From Streptomyces aureocirculatus (GTDB lineage Bacteria > Actinomycetota > Actinomycetes > Streptomycetales > Streptomycetaceae), in contig NZ_JOAP01000005.1 in assembly GCF_000720475.1 (NCBI RefSeq), forward strand, positions 186,001 through 250,000: a stretch of 64,000 bases of DNA. The letters run 5' to 3'. Position 1 is the first letter of the stretch. Every line of letters starts with the position of its first letter. The notes under the pieces were generated by a model, which was not told where the DNA came from, did no database searches, and saw nothing but the letters and a program-made list of their open reading frames with translations. Of the stretch, positions 9,045-17,774 are shown in pieces. The translations under genes and the position numbers were made by a program.

Positions 9045-10304
9045 ATGGCTTCCGGATACGGCGAGATCCTGCGGGCGCGGTACGCCACGCGCCTCCTCGC
9101 GGGCACCCTCGTGGGCCGTCTTCCGAACGCGACGGCGGCGATCGGCATCGTGCTGTTCGTCCGCGCGGAGGGCGGCTCCTACAGCTTGACCGGCGCGCTC
9201 GCGGCGGTGTACGGGGTGGCGAACGCGATCGGTCAGCCACTGCTCGGCCGCCTCGTCGACCTCTACGGCCAGCCCCGGGTGATGCTGCCGGCGGCGGTCG
9301 TCTCGGCGCTCGGCATGACGGCGTTCGCGTGCACAGGACCCGACACCCCGGGCGTCGCCTACGGAGCGATGGTGGTGGCCGGCCTGTTCACCCCGCCGCT
9401 GGAGGGCGGCCTCCGCGCGCTGTGGTCCGACGTGCTCCACAAGGAGGAGCAGGTCCACACGGCGTACGCGATGGACGCCGTGGCCCAGGAGGTCATGTTC
9501 ACCGTCGGGCCACTGCTCGTGACGGGCCTGGTGTCGCTGTGGTCGGCCCCGGCCGCGCTGCTCGTGGTGAACGCGATCGGTGTGCTCGGCGCGCTGTCCG
9601 TCGTGGCGTCGCGACCGTCGCGCGCGTGGCGTTCGGCGCCCCGCGAGGCGCACTGGCTCGGCGCGCTGCGCTCCCCGGGCCTGCTCGCGCTCCTCGGCGC
9701 GTTCCTGTTCGTCGGGACGGCCCTCGGCGCCATCACGGTGGCCGGTGTCTCGTACGCGGACGGGCACGGCGGCGACGCGGTGTACGGCTGGATGATGGCG
9801 GGCGTGGGGATCGGCGCGCTCATGGGCGGGACGGTCTACGGGGCGCGGCAGTGGAGCGGCGTGCCGGAGCGTCGCCTCATGGTGCTCGTCGCGCTGCTCG
9901 CGGTCTGCTACGTGCCGTTGGTGCTGACGCCGGGGGCGGTGGGCATGGTGACCCTGACGGTGCTCGCGGGGGTGTTCCTCGCACCGGCGCTCGCCTGTGC
10001 CTTCATCGTGGTCGACCGGCACGCTCCGCGCGGCACGGTGACGGAGGCGTTCTCCTGGTTCGTCACGACGTTCACGGTGGGCACCTCGGTGGGTACGGCG
10101 GCGGGCGGCCCCGTGGTCGAGTGGGGCGGCACGGCATGGGGGTTCGCCGTTCCGGGGCTCGCCGGTGGCGCCGCGCTGCTCGTGTTGGTGTGCACGGCGC
10201 GGGTGTTCGCGTCGGCGCAGGTCGACGCGGTCGTTGCGGCTTCATCGGAAAATGATCGAAACGGTGCTGCCGAACCCGGTTTCAGTGCGGGGCATCGGGC
10301 GTAA
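9045..10304 (+). CDS. Major facilitator superfamily transporter
   Basis: A 419-residue integral membrane protein with about 12 hydrophobic segments, consistent with an MFS efflux or uptake carrier. The first-half loop after helix 2 contains GRLVDLYGQPRVMLP, a version of the MFS motif A. No substrate can be read from the sequence. The ATG at 9045 has GAGAAGAGG upstream. It is divergent from the LacI regulator and ends only 9 bases before pafA, so some read-through into pafA is plausible. Its position inside the proteasome locus does not by itself imply a role in proteolysis. Confidence 0.88.
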   Translation: MASGYGEILRARYATRLLAGTLVGRLPNATAAIGIVLFVRAEGGSYSLTGALAAVYGVANAIGQPLLGRLVDLYGQPRVMLPAAVVSALGMTAFACTGPDTPGVAYGAMVVAGLFTPPLEGGLRALWSDVLHKEEQVHTAYAMDAVAQEVMFTVGPLLVTGLVSLWSAPAALLVVNAIGVLGALSVVASRPSRAWRSAPREAHWLGALRSPGLLALLGAFLFVGTALGAITVAGVSYADGHGGDAVYGWMMAGVGIGALMGGTVYGARQWSGVPERRLMVLVALLAVCYVPLVLTPGAVGMVTLTVLAGVFLAPALACAFIVVDRHAPRGTVTEAFSWFVTTFTVGTSVGTAAGGPVVEWGGTAWGFAVPGLAGGAALLVLVCTARVFASAQVDAVVAASSENDRNGAAEPGFSAGHRA

Positions 10305-10313
10305 TGTTCAGTC

Positions 10314-11675
10314 ATGGACCGCCGCATTTTCGGGCTGGAGAACGAGTACGGCGTCACGTGCACGTTCAGGGGACAGCGCCGTCTGTCGCCTGACGAAGTG
10401 GCGCGCTACCTCTTCCGCCGTGTTGTGTCATGGGGCCGCAGCAGCAACGTCTTTCTGCGGAACGGCGCCCGCCTGTATCTCGACGTGGGCTCACACCCGG
10501 AATACGCGACCCCCGAGTGTGACAACGTGACCGAGCTGGTCACCCACGACAAGGCCGGCGAGCGCATTCTGGAAGGCCTGCTCGTCGACGCCGAACGCCG
10601 CCTGCACGAGGAGGGAATCGCGGGCGACGTCTACCTCTTCAAGAACAACACCGACTCGGCGGGAAACTCCTATGGTTGTCACGAGAACTATCTCGTGGCC
10701 CGGCACGGGGAGTTCTCGCGGCTCGCGGACATCCTCATTCCGTTCCTCGTCACCCGGCAGTTGCTGTGCGGTGCGGGCAAGGTGCTCCAGACCCCGCGTG
10801 GCGCGGTGTACTGCGTGAGCCAGCGCGCCGAGCACATCTGGGAGGGCGTCTCGTCCGCGACGACCCGTTCGCGGCCGATCATCAACACGCGTGACGAGCC
10901 GCACGCGGACGCCGAGCGCTATCGCCGACTGCATGTGATCGTCGGCGACTCGAACATGTCCGAGACGACCATGCTCCTGAAGGTGGGCGCGACCGATCTC
11001 GTCCTGCGGATGATCGAAGCGGGCACGGTGATGCGCGATCTGACGCTTGAGAACCCCATCCGGGCCATCCGCGAAGTCAGCCACGACATCACGGGCCGCC
11101 GCAAGGTCCGCCTCGCCAGCGGCCGCGAGGCCTCCGCCCTGGAGGTCCAGCGTGAGTACTACGAGAAGGCCGTGGACTTCGTCGACCGCCGCGGCATCCG
11201 CACCGGCACCGTGGAGCAGGTCCTCGAGCTCTGGGGCCGCACCCTCGAAGCCATCGAGACCGAGGATCTGGACCGTATCGCCACCGAGATCGACTGGGTG
11301 ATGAAGTACAAGCTCATCGAGCGGTATCGCGCCAAGAACAATATGACGATGTCGCACCCGAGGGTCGCGCAGATAGACCTCGCGTACCACGACATCCACC
11401 GCCGCCGCGGTCTGTACTACCTCCTGGAGAAGAAGGGCCAAGCCGCTCGGATCTGCAACGACTTGAAGATCTTCGAGGGCAAGTCGGTGCCCCCGCAGAC
11501 CACCCGGGCCCGGCTGCGCGGCGACTTCATCCGCCGTGCTCAGGAGCAGCGCAGGGACTTCACGGTGGACTGGGTGCACCTGAAGCTCAACGACCAGGCA
11601 CAGCGCACGGTGTTGTGCAAGGACCCGTTCCGTTCCGTCGACGACCGGGTGGAGAAGCTCATCGCCGGAATGTGA
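10314..11675 (+). CDS. pafA: Pup-protein ligase
   Basis: A 453-residue ligase that activates the C-terminal glutamate of deamidated Pup with ATP and joins it to substrate lysines. GLENEYG (residues 7-13) carries the metal/ATP-binding glutamate E9, and D57 in [11 protein letters not shown] is the catalytic aspartate. The shared block [15 protein letters not shown] is near residue 190. It lacks the loop insertion seen in Dop, which confirms the ligase assignment. ATG start; weak ribosome site. The stop is followed by a strong hairpin at 11767, closing the transcription unit. Confidence 0.96.
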   Translation: MDRRIFGLENEYGVTCTFRGQRRLSPDEVARYLFRRVVSWGRSSNVFLRNGARLYLDVGSHPEYATPECDNVTELVTHDKAGERILEGLLVDAERRLHEEGIAGDVYLFKNNTDSAGNSYGCHENYLVARHGEFSRLADILIPFLVTRQLLCGAGKVLQTPRGAVYCVSQRAEHIWEGVSSATTRSRPIINTRDEPHADAERYRRLHVIVGDSNMSETTMLLKVGATDLVLRMIEAGTVMRDLTLENPIRAIREVSHDITGRRKVRLASGREASALEVQREYYEKAVDFVDRRGIRTGTVEQVLELWGRTLEAIETEDLDRIATEIDWVMKYKLIERYRAKNNMTMSHPRVAQIDLAYHDIHRRRGLYYLLEKKGQAARICNDLKIFEGKSVPPQTTRARLRGDFIRRAQEQRRDFTVDWVHLKLNDQAQRTVLCKDPFRSVDDRVEKLIAGM

Positions 11676-11766
11676 CCGGCGAAGCGCCGCCGGGGGACCG
11701 GCGGGACATCGCTGGACACCGGTTCGTGGCCACTGAGACGCCGGGGTGTTGTGGGAACGCAACGCG

Positions 11767-11800
11767 GGGCGCCGTACGTTCCTCGTACGGCGCCCTTCTC
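11767..11800 (+). terminator. Hairpin terminator after pafA
   Basis: GGGCGCCGTACG pairs perfectly with CGTACGGCGCCC around a 5-base loop, followed by TTCTC. Confidence 0.65.
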
Positions 11801-11858
11801 ACTGCGTAGAGTTGCGCGCACGCCAACCCACAAGATCGATCGATACGAGGCCCCCACC

Positions 11859-12860
11859 GTGCGCCGACGCTCACTTCTTCTGGCCGTTCCGGCCGGCCTG
11901 CTGACCCTGGCCGGATGCGGCGACGACGACAAGTCCGACAAGTCGAAGGTCAAGGACAAGGACAGCCCGTCCCCGTCGAACTCCACGCCGCCGAAGGCGA
12001 AGGTCGTCGACGGTCCGGTGCCCGACGTGACCAAGGGCACCAAGTTCGGCGAGAAGCCGACCGTCGCCAAGGGCTCCGGCAAGCCGTCGTCCGACCTCGC
12101 GGTCAAGACCCTCATCGCGGGCAAGGGCGTCGAGGTCGCCAAGGGCGACTATCTGCAGGCCCACTACCTCGGCCAGATCTGGGACTCGGCCAAGGTCTTC
12201 GACAACTCCTACGACCGCAAGGCACCGACGATCTTCCCGATCGGCGTCGGCCAGGTCATCCCTGGCTGGGACCAGAGCCTGGTCGGCAAGAAGGTCGACA
12301 GCCGCGTCGAGCTCGCCATCCCCCCGGAGCTGGGGTACGGCAAGCAGGGCAACAAGCAGGCGGGCATCAAGGGCACGGACACCCTGGTGTTCGTCGTCGA
12401 CATCGTGAACACGTACAGCACCAAGAGCTCCGCCAAGGGCAAGGAAGTCGCCCAGGACAACATGGACCTGCCGAAGGTCGGGACGAACACCGACGGCAAG
12501 GCCCCCAAGGTCGACGTGCCCAAGAAGGACGCCCCCAAGAAGGTCGTCGGGAGTTACGTCATCGAGGGCGACGGCGACGAGGTCAAGGCGAGCGACACGC
12601 TGCTCTGCCAGTACCGGGGCGTGCTCTGGGCCGACGGCAAGGACTTCGACTCCTCGTACAAGAGCGGCCAGCTCGCGCAGTTCTCCCTCGCGCAGGTCAT
12701 TCCGGGCTGGCGGGAGGGCCTGACCGGCAAGAAGGTCGGCAGCCGCGTCCTGGTCGTGGTGCCGCCGAAGCAGGGCTATGGGGACAAGCCGCCGCAGGGC
12801 AGCTCCATCAAGAAGGACTCCACGCTGGTCTTCTCCGTGGACATCCTCGCCAAGATGTGA
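11859..12860 (+). CDS. Lipoprotein with two FKBP-type prolyl isomerase domains
   Basis: A 333-residue predicted lipoprotein. The GTG start gives a short basic N-terminus, a hydrophobic core and the lipobox Leu-Thr-Leu-Ala-Gly-Cys, with lipidation expected at Cys20. A Lys/Asp/Pro-rich linker leads to two FKBP domains, at about residues 90-185 and 225-333. Each has the VIPGW..L.GKKV..R and GYG..-type blocks of peptidyl-prolyl isomerases (IPPELGYG; VPPKQGYG). It probably assists folding of exported proteins on the outer face of the membrane. GAGG lies 8 bases before the start. A second, cytosolic-looking FKBP gene follows. Confidence 0.9.
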   Translation: MRRRSLLLAVPAGLLTLAGCGDDDKSDKSKVKDKDSPSPSNSTPPKAKVVDGPVPDVTKGTKFGEKPTVAKGSGKPSSDLAVKTLIAGKGVEVAKGDYLQAHYLGQIWDSAKVFDNSYDRKAPTIFPIGVGQVIPGWDQSLVGKKVDSRVELAIPPELGYGKQGNKQAGIKGTDTLVFVVDIVNTYSTKSSAKGKEVAQDNMDLPKVGTNTDGKAPKVDVPKKDAPKKVVGSYVIEGDGDEVKASDTLLCQYRGVLWADGKDFDSSYKSGQLAQFSLAQVIPGWREGLTGKKVGSRVLVVVPPKQGYGDKPPQGSSIKKDSTLVFSVDILAKM

Positions 12861-12925
12861 TCACCCCCGGGGGTGGATGGCAGACTGTCCCGGTTGCCCC
12901 TCACGCACATGAGCAGGAGTTATTC

Positions 12926-13300
12926 GTGAACATCGACAAGCCCGAGATCGACTTCCCGGAGGGCGACGCGCCCACGGAGCTCCAGATCGACGAGATCTGG
13001 GAAGGCGAAGGCCCCGTGGCCAAGGCGGGCGACTTCGTCAAGGTCCACTACGTGGGAGTGTCCTTCTCCACCGGCGAGGAGTTCGACGCCTCCTGGAACC
13101 GCGGCAACCCGCTGGAGTTCCAGCTCGGCGCCGGTCAGGTCATCGCCGGCTGGGACCAGGGCGTGCAGGGCATGAAGGTCGGCGGCCGCCGCAAGCTGAC
13201 CATCCCGGCGCACCTCGCGTACGGCGACCGCGGGGCCGGTGGCGGCCGCATCGCCCCCGGGGAGACCCTGATCTTCGTCTGCGACCTGGTCTCGGTCTGA
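12926..13300 (+). CDS. FKBP-type peptidyl-prolyl cis-trans isomerase
   Basis: A 124-residue single-domain FKBP without a signal peptide, so probably cytosolic. FDASWNRG, QVIAGWDQGVQGMKVGGRR and IPAHLAYGDRGAGG are the typical active-site blocks (Tyr, Asp, Trp and Ile/Val-Ile positions). GTG start with AGGAG seven bases upstream. It lies 65 bases after the lipoprotein gene and immediately before pafB. Its stop codon opens a tandem array of 20-base units. Confidence 0.93.
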   Translation: MNIDKPEIDFPEGDAPTELQIDEIWEGEGPVAKAGDFVKVHYVGVSFSTGEEFDASWNRGNPLEFQLGAGQVIAGWDQGVQGMKVGGRRKLTIPAHLAYGDRGAGGGRIAPGETLIFVCDLVSV

Positions 13301-13391
13301 ACGCGTTGAGTCTTGGTCTGACGCGTCGCGTCTTGGTCTGACGCAACGCGACTCGGTCTGACACATCGCGTCCCGGTCTAACGCATCGACC
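13291..13391. repeat. 20-bp tandem array beginning at the FKBP stop codon
   Basis: Five units of the type CTCGGTCTGACGCAWCGCGT with period 21, then 20, 20, 20. The first unit is the end of the FKBP coding sequence. Stops at 13298, 13307, 13319, 13339, 13359 and 13379 cover all three frames. Confidence 0.75.
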
Positions 13392-13423
13392 GAACGCGAC
13401 CGTGTCCGACCGGACGTGTCCGA

Positions 13424-13456
13424 CGAGGGCCCATGCCTGCTCGGCATGGGCCCTCG
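13424..13456 (+). terminator. Perfect hairpin before pafB
   Basis: CGAGGGCCCATGCC and GGCATGGGCCCTCG form a 14-bp stem around TGCTC; no T run. Probably ends the FKBP transcript. Confidence 0.6.
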
Positions 13457-13561
13457 CGTGTCCGGTACCGGAACCCCTCAGGACCGCATCACCTGCCCTC
13501 GGCTTTTGCCGCGACACCCCCTGGCGGTACGGTCATCGGTCGGGAGAGAGAAAGGGCGTCG

Positions 13562-14578
13562 ATGGCCATTGCCAAGGCCGAGCGGCTCATGAACCTGGCG
13601 CTGTGTCTGCTCGGGACCAGGCGGCCGCTCAGCAAGCGTGAGCTGAGGGAATCCATCGAGGCCTATGTCGAGGCCTTCGGGCCGGGCCCCGGCGCGGCCT
13701 TCGGCCCCGGCCGCAGCGCGCTCTCCGGGCCGCCGGCCGGATCCGAGGACTCCTTCAGCCGTATGTTCGAGCGGGACAAGGACGACCTGCGTGAACTCGG
13801 CCTGGTCATCGAGACGGTGGAGAACATGGACGGCGAGGTCGGCTATCTGGCCCGCCGCGACAGCAACCGGCTGCCGCCCGTCAGGCTCGACGCCGAGGAG
13901 GCCGCCGCCCTGGGCCTCGCCGCGAAGGTGTGGCAGCAGGCCAGGCTCGCGGGCGCCGCGAGCGGCGCCCTGCAGAAGCTGCGCGCCGCGGGCCTGCCCG
14001 AGGACGTCGACCCCTACGAGGCACACGGCGCCCTTGAGCCCCGCATCCCCGTGCACGAGGCGGCCTTCGAGCCGCTGATGCTGGCCTGCCGCGACCGGCG
14101 CCTCGTCGTCTTCGAGTACCGCAAGGCCACCGCCGCGCGCCCCGAGCCGCGCCACGTCGAACCCTGGGCCCTGGAGTGCTGGCGCGGCCACTGGTACCTG
14201 GCGGGCTGGGACCGCGACCGTGAGGCCGAGCGCGTCTTCCGGCTCTCCCGCATCACCGGCAAGGTCCGCTCGCGCGCGGGGAAGTTCCGGGTCGAGGTGC
14301 CCGACGTGGTCACCGTGCGGGAGACGGTGGCGAGCTGGGCGGGCGAGAAGGCCGACCGCACCGCGCTGATCCAACTGCGCAAGGGCGCCGGCTACCCGCT
14401 GCGCGCCAAGGCCGTCGGCGCGCGGGAACTGGACGAGGACTGGGACGAGTTGGAGATTCCGTACGGGCACGGGCTCGACGCCTGGCTGGTGGAGTTCGGG
14501 CCCGACGTGGTGGTCCTGGAGCCCGCCGAGCTGCGGGCCGACGTCGTGGACCGGCTGCGCGCCGTGGCCAAGGGCTGA
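13562..14578 (+). CDS. pafB: WYL-domain regulator PafB
   Basis: A 338-residue protein with an N-terminal winged helix-turn-helix (about residues 1-90, interrupted by a Gly/Pro-rich insert at 40-60), a middle WYL domain (about 150-235) and a C-terminal WCX extension. PafB and PafC act together as a transcription activator of the LexA-independent DNA-damage response in mycobacteria; the same is inferred here. ATG at 13562 with AAAGGG upstream. pafC begins 18 bases after the stop, so the pair is an operon. Confidence 0.92.
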   Translation: MAIAKAERLMNLALCLLGTRRPLSKRELRESIEAYVEAFGPGPGAAFGPGRSALSGPPAGSEDSFSRMFERDKDDLRELGLVIETVENMDGEVGYLARRDSNRLPPVRLDAEEAAALGLAAKVWQQARLAGAASGALQKLRAAGLPEDVDPYEAHGALEPRIPVHEAAFEPLMLACRDRRLVVFEYRKATAARPEPRHVEPWALECWRGHWYLAGWDRDREAERVFRLSRITGKVRSRAGKFRVEVPDVVTVRETVASWAGEKADRTALIQLRKGAGYPLRAKAVGARELDEDWDELEIPYGHGLDAWLVEFGPDVVVLEPAELRADVVDRLRAVAKG

Positions 14579-14596
14579 GGGGGAACGTAACCAGCA

Positions 14597-15592
14597 ATGG
14601 TCACGAATGCCATCGATCAGACCAGGCGGATGCTGTCCCTGGTGACCTATCTGCGCGAGCGCCCCGGCGCCCGTGTCGCCGACGTCGCCCGGGCCTTCGG
14701 CATCAGCCAGGACGAGCTGATTTCCGACCTGGACGTACTGCCGCTGTGCGGGACCAGCTTCCGCGGCGGTGACCTGCTCGACATCGACACCGACGGCGAG
14801 CGCATCTGGTGGCACAACCCGGACGACGTCGCCGAGCCGCTGCGGCTCGCCGCCGACGAGGCCACGGCGCTGCTCGTGGCCGCCCGCGCGGTGTCCACGC
14901 TGCCCGGCCTGCGCGAGAGCGACCGGCTCGCGCTGCTGCGCGCGACGGCGAAGCTGGAGGAGGCGGCGGGCGAGGCGGCCGGGGCCAGCTCGCGGCTCTC
15001 GGTCACCTTCGAGTCCGAGGGCGGTGTCTTCGCCGACGTCGACCGCGCCATCTCCGAGCGGCGCAGACTCTGGATCCGCTACTACTCCCCGGCCCGTGAC
15101 CAGCTCACCGAGCGGGAGATCGACCCGATCCGCCTGGTCAGTGTGGGCCACACCTATGTGGAGGCGTGGTGCCGGCGCTCCGAGGCGCGGCGCACCTTCC
15201 GGCTCGACCGGGTCGCCGAGATCAAGATCCTCGACGAACCTTCCGCGCCCCCGGAGGTGGAGCTGCGGGACCTCTCCGCCGGGCTCGTGCAGCCCGCGGC
15301 CGAGGACCCGGAGGTCGTGATCGAGGTCGGACCCGGGGGCCGCTGGGTCGCCGAGTACTACCCGCACGACAGCGCGGAGGAGCTGCCCGACGGCGGTCTG
15401 CGCATCACCCTGCGCACCCCCGAACCGGCATCCCTGCGCCGCCTCGCCCTGCGCCTCGGCCGAGAGGGCCACATCGTCTCCCCGCAGGACCTGGCGGACA
15501 ACGCCCGGCGCGCGGCGCGCGAAGCGCTGGCCGCGTACGAGACGGAGGCGCCGGGGGCCGACGCCGACCCGTCGGACGGGTCCGACCGGTGA
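14597..15592 (+). CDS. pafC: WYL-domain regulator PafC
   Basis: A 331-residue paralogue of PafB. An N-terminal HTH (about residues 5-70; the block VADVARAFGISQDELISDLD is the recognition unit) is followed by a WYL domain (about 140-215, with IRYYSPARDQLTEREIDPIR) and a WCX domain. It is expected to form the PafBC activator with its upstream neighbour. ATG start with GAGGGGGAA upstream. The C-terminus is acidic and ends near a duplicated 19-base intergenic segment. Confidence 0.92.
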   Translation: MVTNAIDQTRRMLSLVTYLRERPGARVADVARAFGISQDELISDLDVLPLCGTSFRGGDLLDIDTDGERIWWHNPDDVAEPLRLAADEATALLVAARAVSTLPGLRESDRLALLRATAKLEEAAGEAAGASSRLSVTFESEGGVFADVDRAISERRRLWIRYYSPARDQLTEREIDPIRLVSVGHTYVEAWCRRSEARRTFRLDRVAEIKILDEPSAPPEVELRDLSAGLVQPAAEDPEVVIEVGPGGRWVAEYYPHDSAEELPDGGLRITLRTPEPASLRRLALRLGREGHIVSPQDLADNARRAAREALAAYETEAPGADADPSDGSDR

Positions 15593-15664
15593 CCGCGCCG
15601 CGACGTGCCCCCGGGCAGGGGAGCGATCGGGCGTGGGGCTGCGCCCCGGGGGCCGGAGCACGAG

Positions 15665-15702
15665 CGGGTGGGTCGTGAGAGTCCGGGTGGGTCGTGAGAG
15701 TC
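15665..15702. repeat. 19-bp direct repeat before the zinc-ribbon gene
   Basis: GGGTGGGTCGTGAGAGTC occurs at 15665 and 15684, giving two tandem copies of a 19-base unit just upstream of the next gene. Confidence 0.6.
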
Positions 15703-15719
15703 GAGGAGAGTTGCACAGT

Positions 15720-15974
15720 ATGACACTGATGCCCCTTTCGTCACCTTCGGTGGCCGCGGTCCTCTTCAAGGCCGCCTGCCCCGACTGCCGGGCGCGTTTC
15801 GAGCTGTCCGCGGGCGCGTTGCGGTTGGCCATCGGTGCCAGCCGGCGGACGACCTTCTACTCCTTCACCTGCCCGGAGTGCGGCAACGCCGTGCGCAAGC
15901 CCGCCGGTGAGCGCATCGTGGAGCTCCTCACCGGGGGCGGGGTGCGGACGCTGCGGCTGCACTCGACCGTCTAG
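15720..15974 (+). CDS. Small zinc-ribbon protein
   Basis: An 84-residue protein with two Cys pairs, CPDC (about residue 20) and CPEC (about residue 51), spaced like a zinc ribbon of the rubredoxin type. The remainder shows no enzymatic motif. ATG start; a GGAG motif lies about 11 bases upstream. It sits between pafC and a small membrane protein ahead of the Tat genes. Function unknown; a structural or nucleic-acid-binding role is only a guess. Confidence 0.75.
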   Translation: MTLMPLSSPSVAAVLFKAACPDCRARFELSAGALRLAIGASRRTTFYSFTCPECGNAVRKPAGERIVELLTGGGVRTLRLHSTV

Positions 15975-15984
15975 GCTCGACCCC

Positions 15985-16182
15985 ATGTTCTGGGCGATGC
16001 TGGCGGTGGGCCTCGGATTTTGCGGCCTCGCCGTCCTGAGTGTGTTCGCGATCAAGGTCTTCGTGGAGGCCCAGCGGCTCGGCCGCCAGGTGACCGAGAC
16101 CACGCAGAAGATCAACCGCGCCGCCGAGGACCTGGAGAAGGCCGCGGCGGGAGTGGCCCGGGCGGGCCGGGACCTCGGCTGA
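15985..16182 (+). CDS. Small membrane coiled-coil protein
   Basis: A 65-residue protein with one N-terminal transmembrane segment (about residues 2-25) followed by an amphipathic helix rich in Glu, Lys and Ala (about 28-60) that could form a coiled coil. It starts 10 bases after the zinc-ribbon gene, so the two are probably translated from one message. The architecture recalls TatA/TatB (TM plus amphipathic helix), but it lacks the Phe-Gly hinge and is not called a Tat component. Function unknown. Confidence 0.65.
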   Translation: MFWAMLAVGLGFCGLAVLSVFAIKVFVEAQRLGRQVTETTQKINRAAEDLEKAAAGVARAGRDLG

Positions 16183-16241
16183 GCCTGCCGCGCGGCGGTG
16201 GCCTGTCGACTCCCGGGGGCAGCCGGGTACGCTGCTGAAGT

Positions 16242-16376
16242 GGTCCGAAATGTGAGGCGCGGGCCGCAACTGGGAGTATGCACGGGGATTGCCCTGCGTT
16301 TACTCCAGGGGGTTACGATCGCTGCCAAGCCCGGCGGTCGGACGACTGTCCGACAGCCGGTCCGAAATCTGACGCC
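16242..16376. repeat. Direct repeat pair upstream of tatA
   Basis: GGTCCGAAATGTGAGGCG (16242-16259) and GGTCCGAAATCTGACGCC (16359-16376) match at most positions and lie 117 bases apart in the tatA leader. A palindromic GTCGGAC/GTCCGAC hairpin lies just before the second copy. They could be regulator sites or a remnant duplication. Confidence 0.45.
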
Positions 16377-16398
16377 TCGGTGAAGAAGGTAGACAGCT

Positions 16399-16689
16399 AT
16401 GGGTAGGCTCGGCCCCACCGAGATCATTCTGATCCTCGTCATCCTGGTCCTGCTCTTCGGTGCGAAGAAGCTGCCGGACATGGCCCGTTCCCTCGGCAAG
16501 TCGGCGAGGATCCTCAAGAGCGAGGCCAAGGCGATGAAGTCGGACGGCAAGAAGGACGAGGAGGCCCCGGCCGACCCGCCCCCGCCCGCCGACCAGACCG
16601 CTCCGCACCAGCGCACCATCCAGGCGGCCCCCGGCGACGTGACCAGCTCGCGTCCCGTCGCCGAGCCGACCGACACGACGAAGCGCTGA
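16399..16689 (+). CDS. tatA: Twin-arginine translocase subunit TatA
   Basis: A 96-residue TatA. One transmembrane helix (about residues 7-20) is followed by the Phe-Gly hinge and an amphipathic helix (LFGAKKLPDMARSLGKSARI), then a polar, Pro-rich tail. TatA oligomers form the protein-conducting element of the Tat pathway for folded proteins. ATG start. tatC follows 52 bases later with a small hairpin between, so the two are probably one operon; tatB is not present here, as in many streptomycetes, where it is elsewhere. Confidence 0.95.
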   Translation: MGRLGPTEIILILVILVLLFGAKKLPDMARSLGKSARILKSEAKAMKSDGKKDEEAPADPPPPADQTAPHQRTIQAAPGDVTSSRPVAEPTDTTKR

Positions 16690-16694
16690 CCCCA

Positions 16695-16718
16695 AGGCCG
16701 GCCCCGACGAGCCGGCCT
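16695..16718 (+). terminator. Intercistronic hairpin tatA-tatC
   Basis: AGGCCGGC and GCCGGCCT pair around an 8-base loop. No T run; more likely an attenuating or mRNA-protecting hairpin than a full terminator. Confidence 0.4.
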
Positions 16719-16741
16719 GCCGCACGAGATGAGGACGTGGG

Positions 16742-17683
16742 TTGCTTAAGTCTGCCCGCAACAAGGAGCGGGACCCCGAGGGGCGGATGCCGCTCGCGGA
16801 CCACCTGCGCGAGCTACGCAACCGGCTCGCCAAGGGGATGCTGGCGATCGCGATCGTCTCGATCGTCGCCGCGTTCTACAGCGAGGACCTGATGAAGTTC
16901 CTCGCCGACCCCGTGCCGCGCTGCGAGGAGGGCGAGGCGACCACGGGCGGCGTCTGCGCCAAGGTCGCTTACATGGACCTGCTCTCGCCCTTCACCACCA
17001 CGGTGAAGGTGTCCCTCATGGTGGGCATCGTCGTCGCGAGCCCGGTCTGGCTTTACCAGCTCTGGGCCTTCGTCGCGCCCGGACTGCACAAGCACGAGCG
17101 CAAGTACACCTATGCCTTCGTGGCCGCGGCCGTACCGCTGTTCTTCGGCGGCGCCTGGCTCGCGTACGAGATCATGCCCATCAGCATCCGGGTTCTCCTC
17201 GGCATCACGCCCGAGGGCTCGGAGAACATCCTGCCCATGGACAAGATCCTCGACTTCAGCGTCAGGATGGTCCTGGTCTTCGGTGCCTCGTTCGAACTGC
17301 CGCTGCTGCTCGTGATGCTGAACATGACGGGCATGGTCACCGGACGCCGCATGCTCGGCTGGTGGCGGGGCGTCGTGATGGGCGTTTTCGTCTTCGGAGC
17401 GGTCGCGACCCCGACCACGGACCCGGTCGGCATGCTCGCGCTCGCCGGTCCCATCGTGGTCCTCTACTTCTTCGCGGTCGGCTTCTCCGTCCTGAACGAC
17501 AAGCGCCGCCGCCGTCGCGACCCGGACGCGGAACTCGACGACGACGAGGCCTCCGACCTCGACCTCACGCCCGACCCGGTCGACGCCCTCGACTCCGTTC
17601 CCGCCGCCAAGGCACTGCCGGAGCAGGTGAACGGCGACAGCTCCCGGTCGGCCAAGTACAACGGCTACGACGACGTGACCTGA
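16742..17683 (+). CDS. tatC: Twin-arginine translocase subunit TatC
   Basis: A 313-residue TatC, the receptor for twin-arginine signal peptides. The cytosolic N-terminus carries the conserved DHLRELRNRL block, followed by six predicted transmembrane helices and a long, acidic, disordered C-terminal tail (about residues 250-313) with Arg/Asp/Glu runs. The start is TTG at 16742 with GAGGACG upstream; translation gives Met-Leu-Lys-Ser. A hairpin terminator follows the gene. Confidence 0.95.
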   Translation: MLKSARNKERDPEGRMPLADHLRELRNRLAKGMLAIAIVSIVAAFYSEDLMKFLADPVPRCEEGEATTGGVCAKVAYMDLLSPFTTTVKVSLMVGIVVASPVWLYQLWAFVAPGLHKHERKYTYAFVAAAVPLFFGGAWLAYEIMPISIRVLLGITPEGSENILPMDKILDFSVRMVLVFGASFELPLLLVMLNMTGMVTGRRMLGWWRGVVMGVFVFGAVATPTTDPVGMLALAGPIVVLYFFAVGFSVLNDKRRRRRDPDAELDDDEASDLDLTPDPVDALDSVPAAKALPEQVNGDSSRSAKYNGYDDVT

Positions 17684-17706
17684 CCGGGGCGAGAGCCGCC
17701 GGGACA

Positions 17707-17739
17707 GGGGTCGGACGCCCATCGCGTCCGGCCCCTTCT
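17707..17739 (+). terminator. Hairpin terminator after tatC
   Basis: GGGGTCGGACGC pairs with GCGTCCGGCCCC (one wobble) and is followed by TTCT. Confidence 0.55.
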
Positions 17740-17774
17740 GGTTGCCGGGGCGCACCGCCTTGTAAGGTCCGCCC

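Noticed and set aside
7310-9148. Long open frames on both strands through the GTGC array, up to about 600 codons
   Set aside because: They are open only because the repeat lacks stop triplets. The products are low-complexity and the real LacI start is fixed by AGGAGG at 8356.
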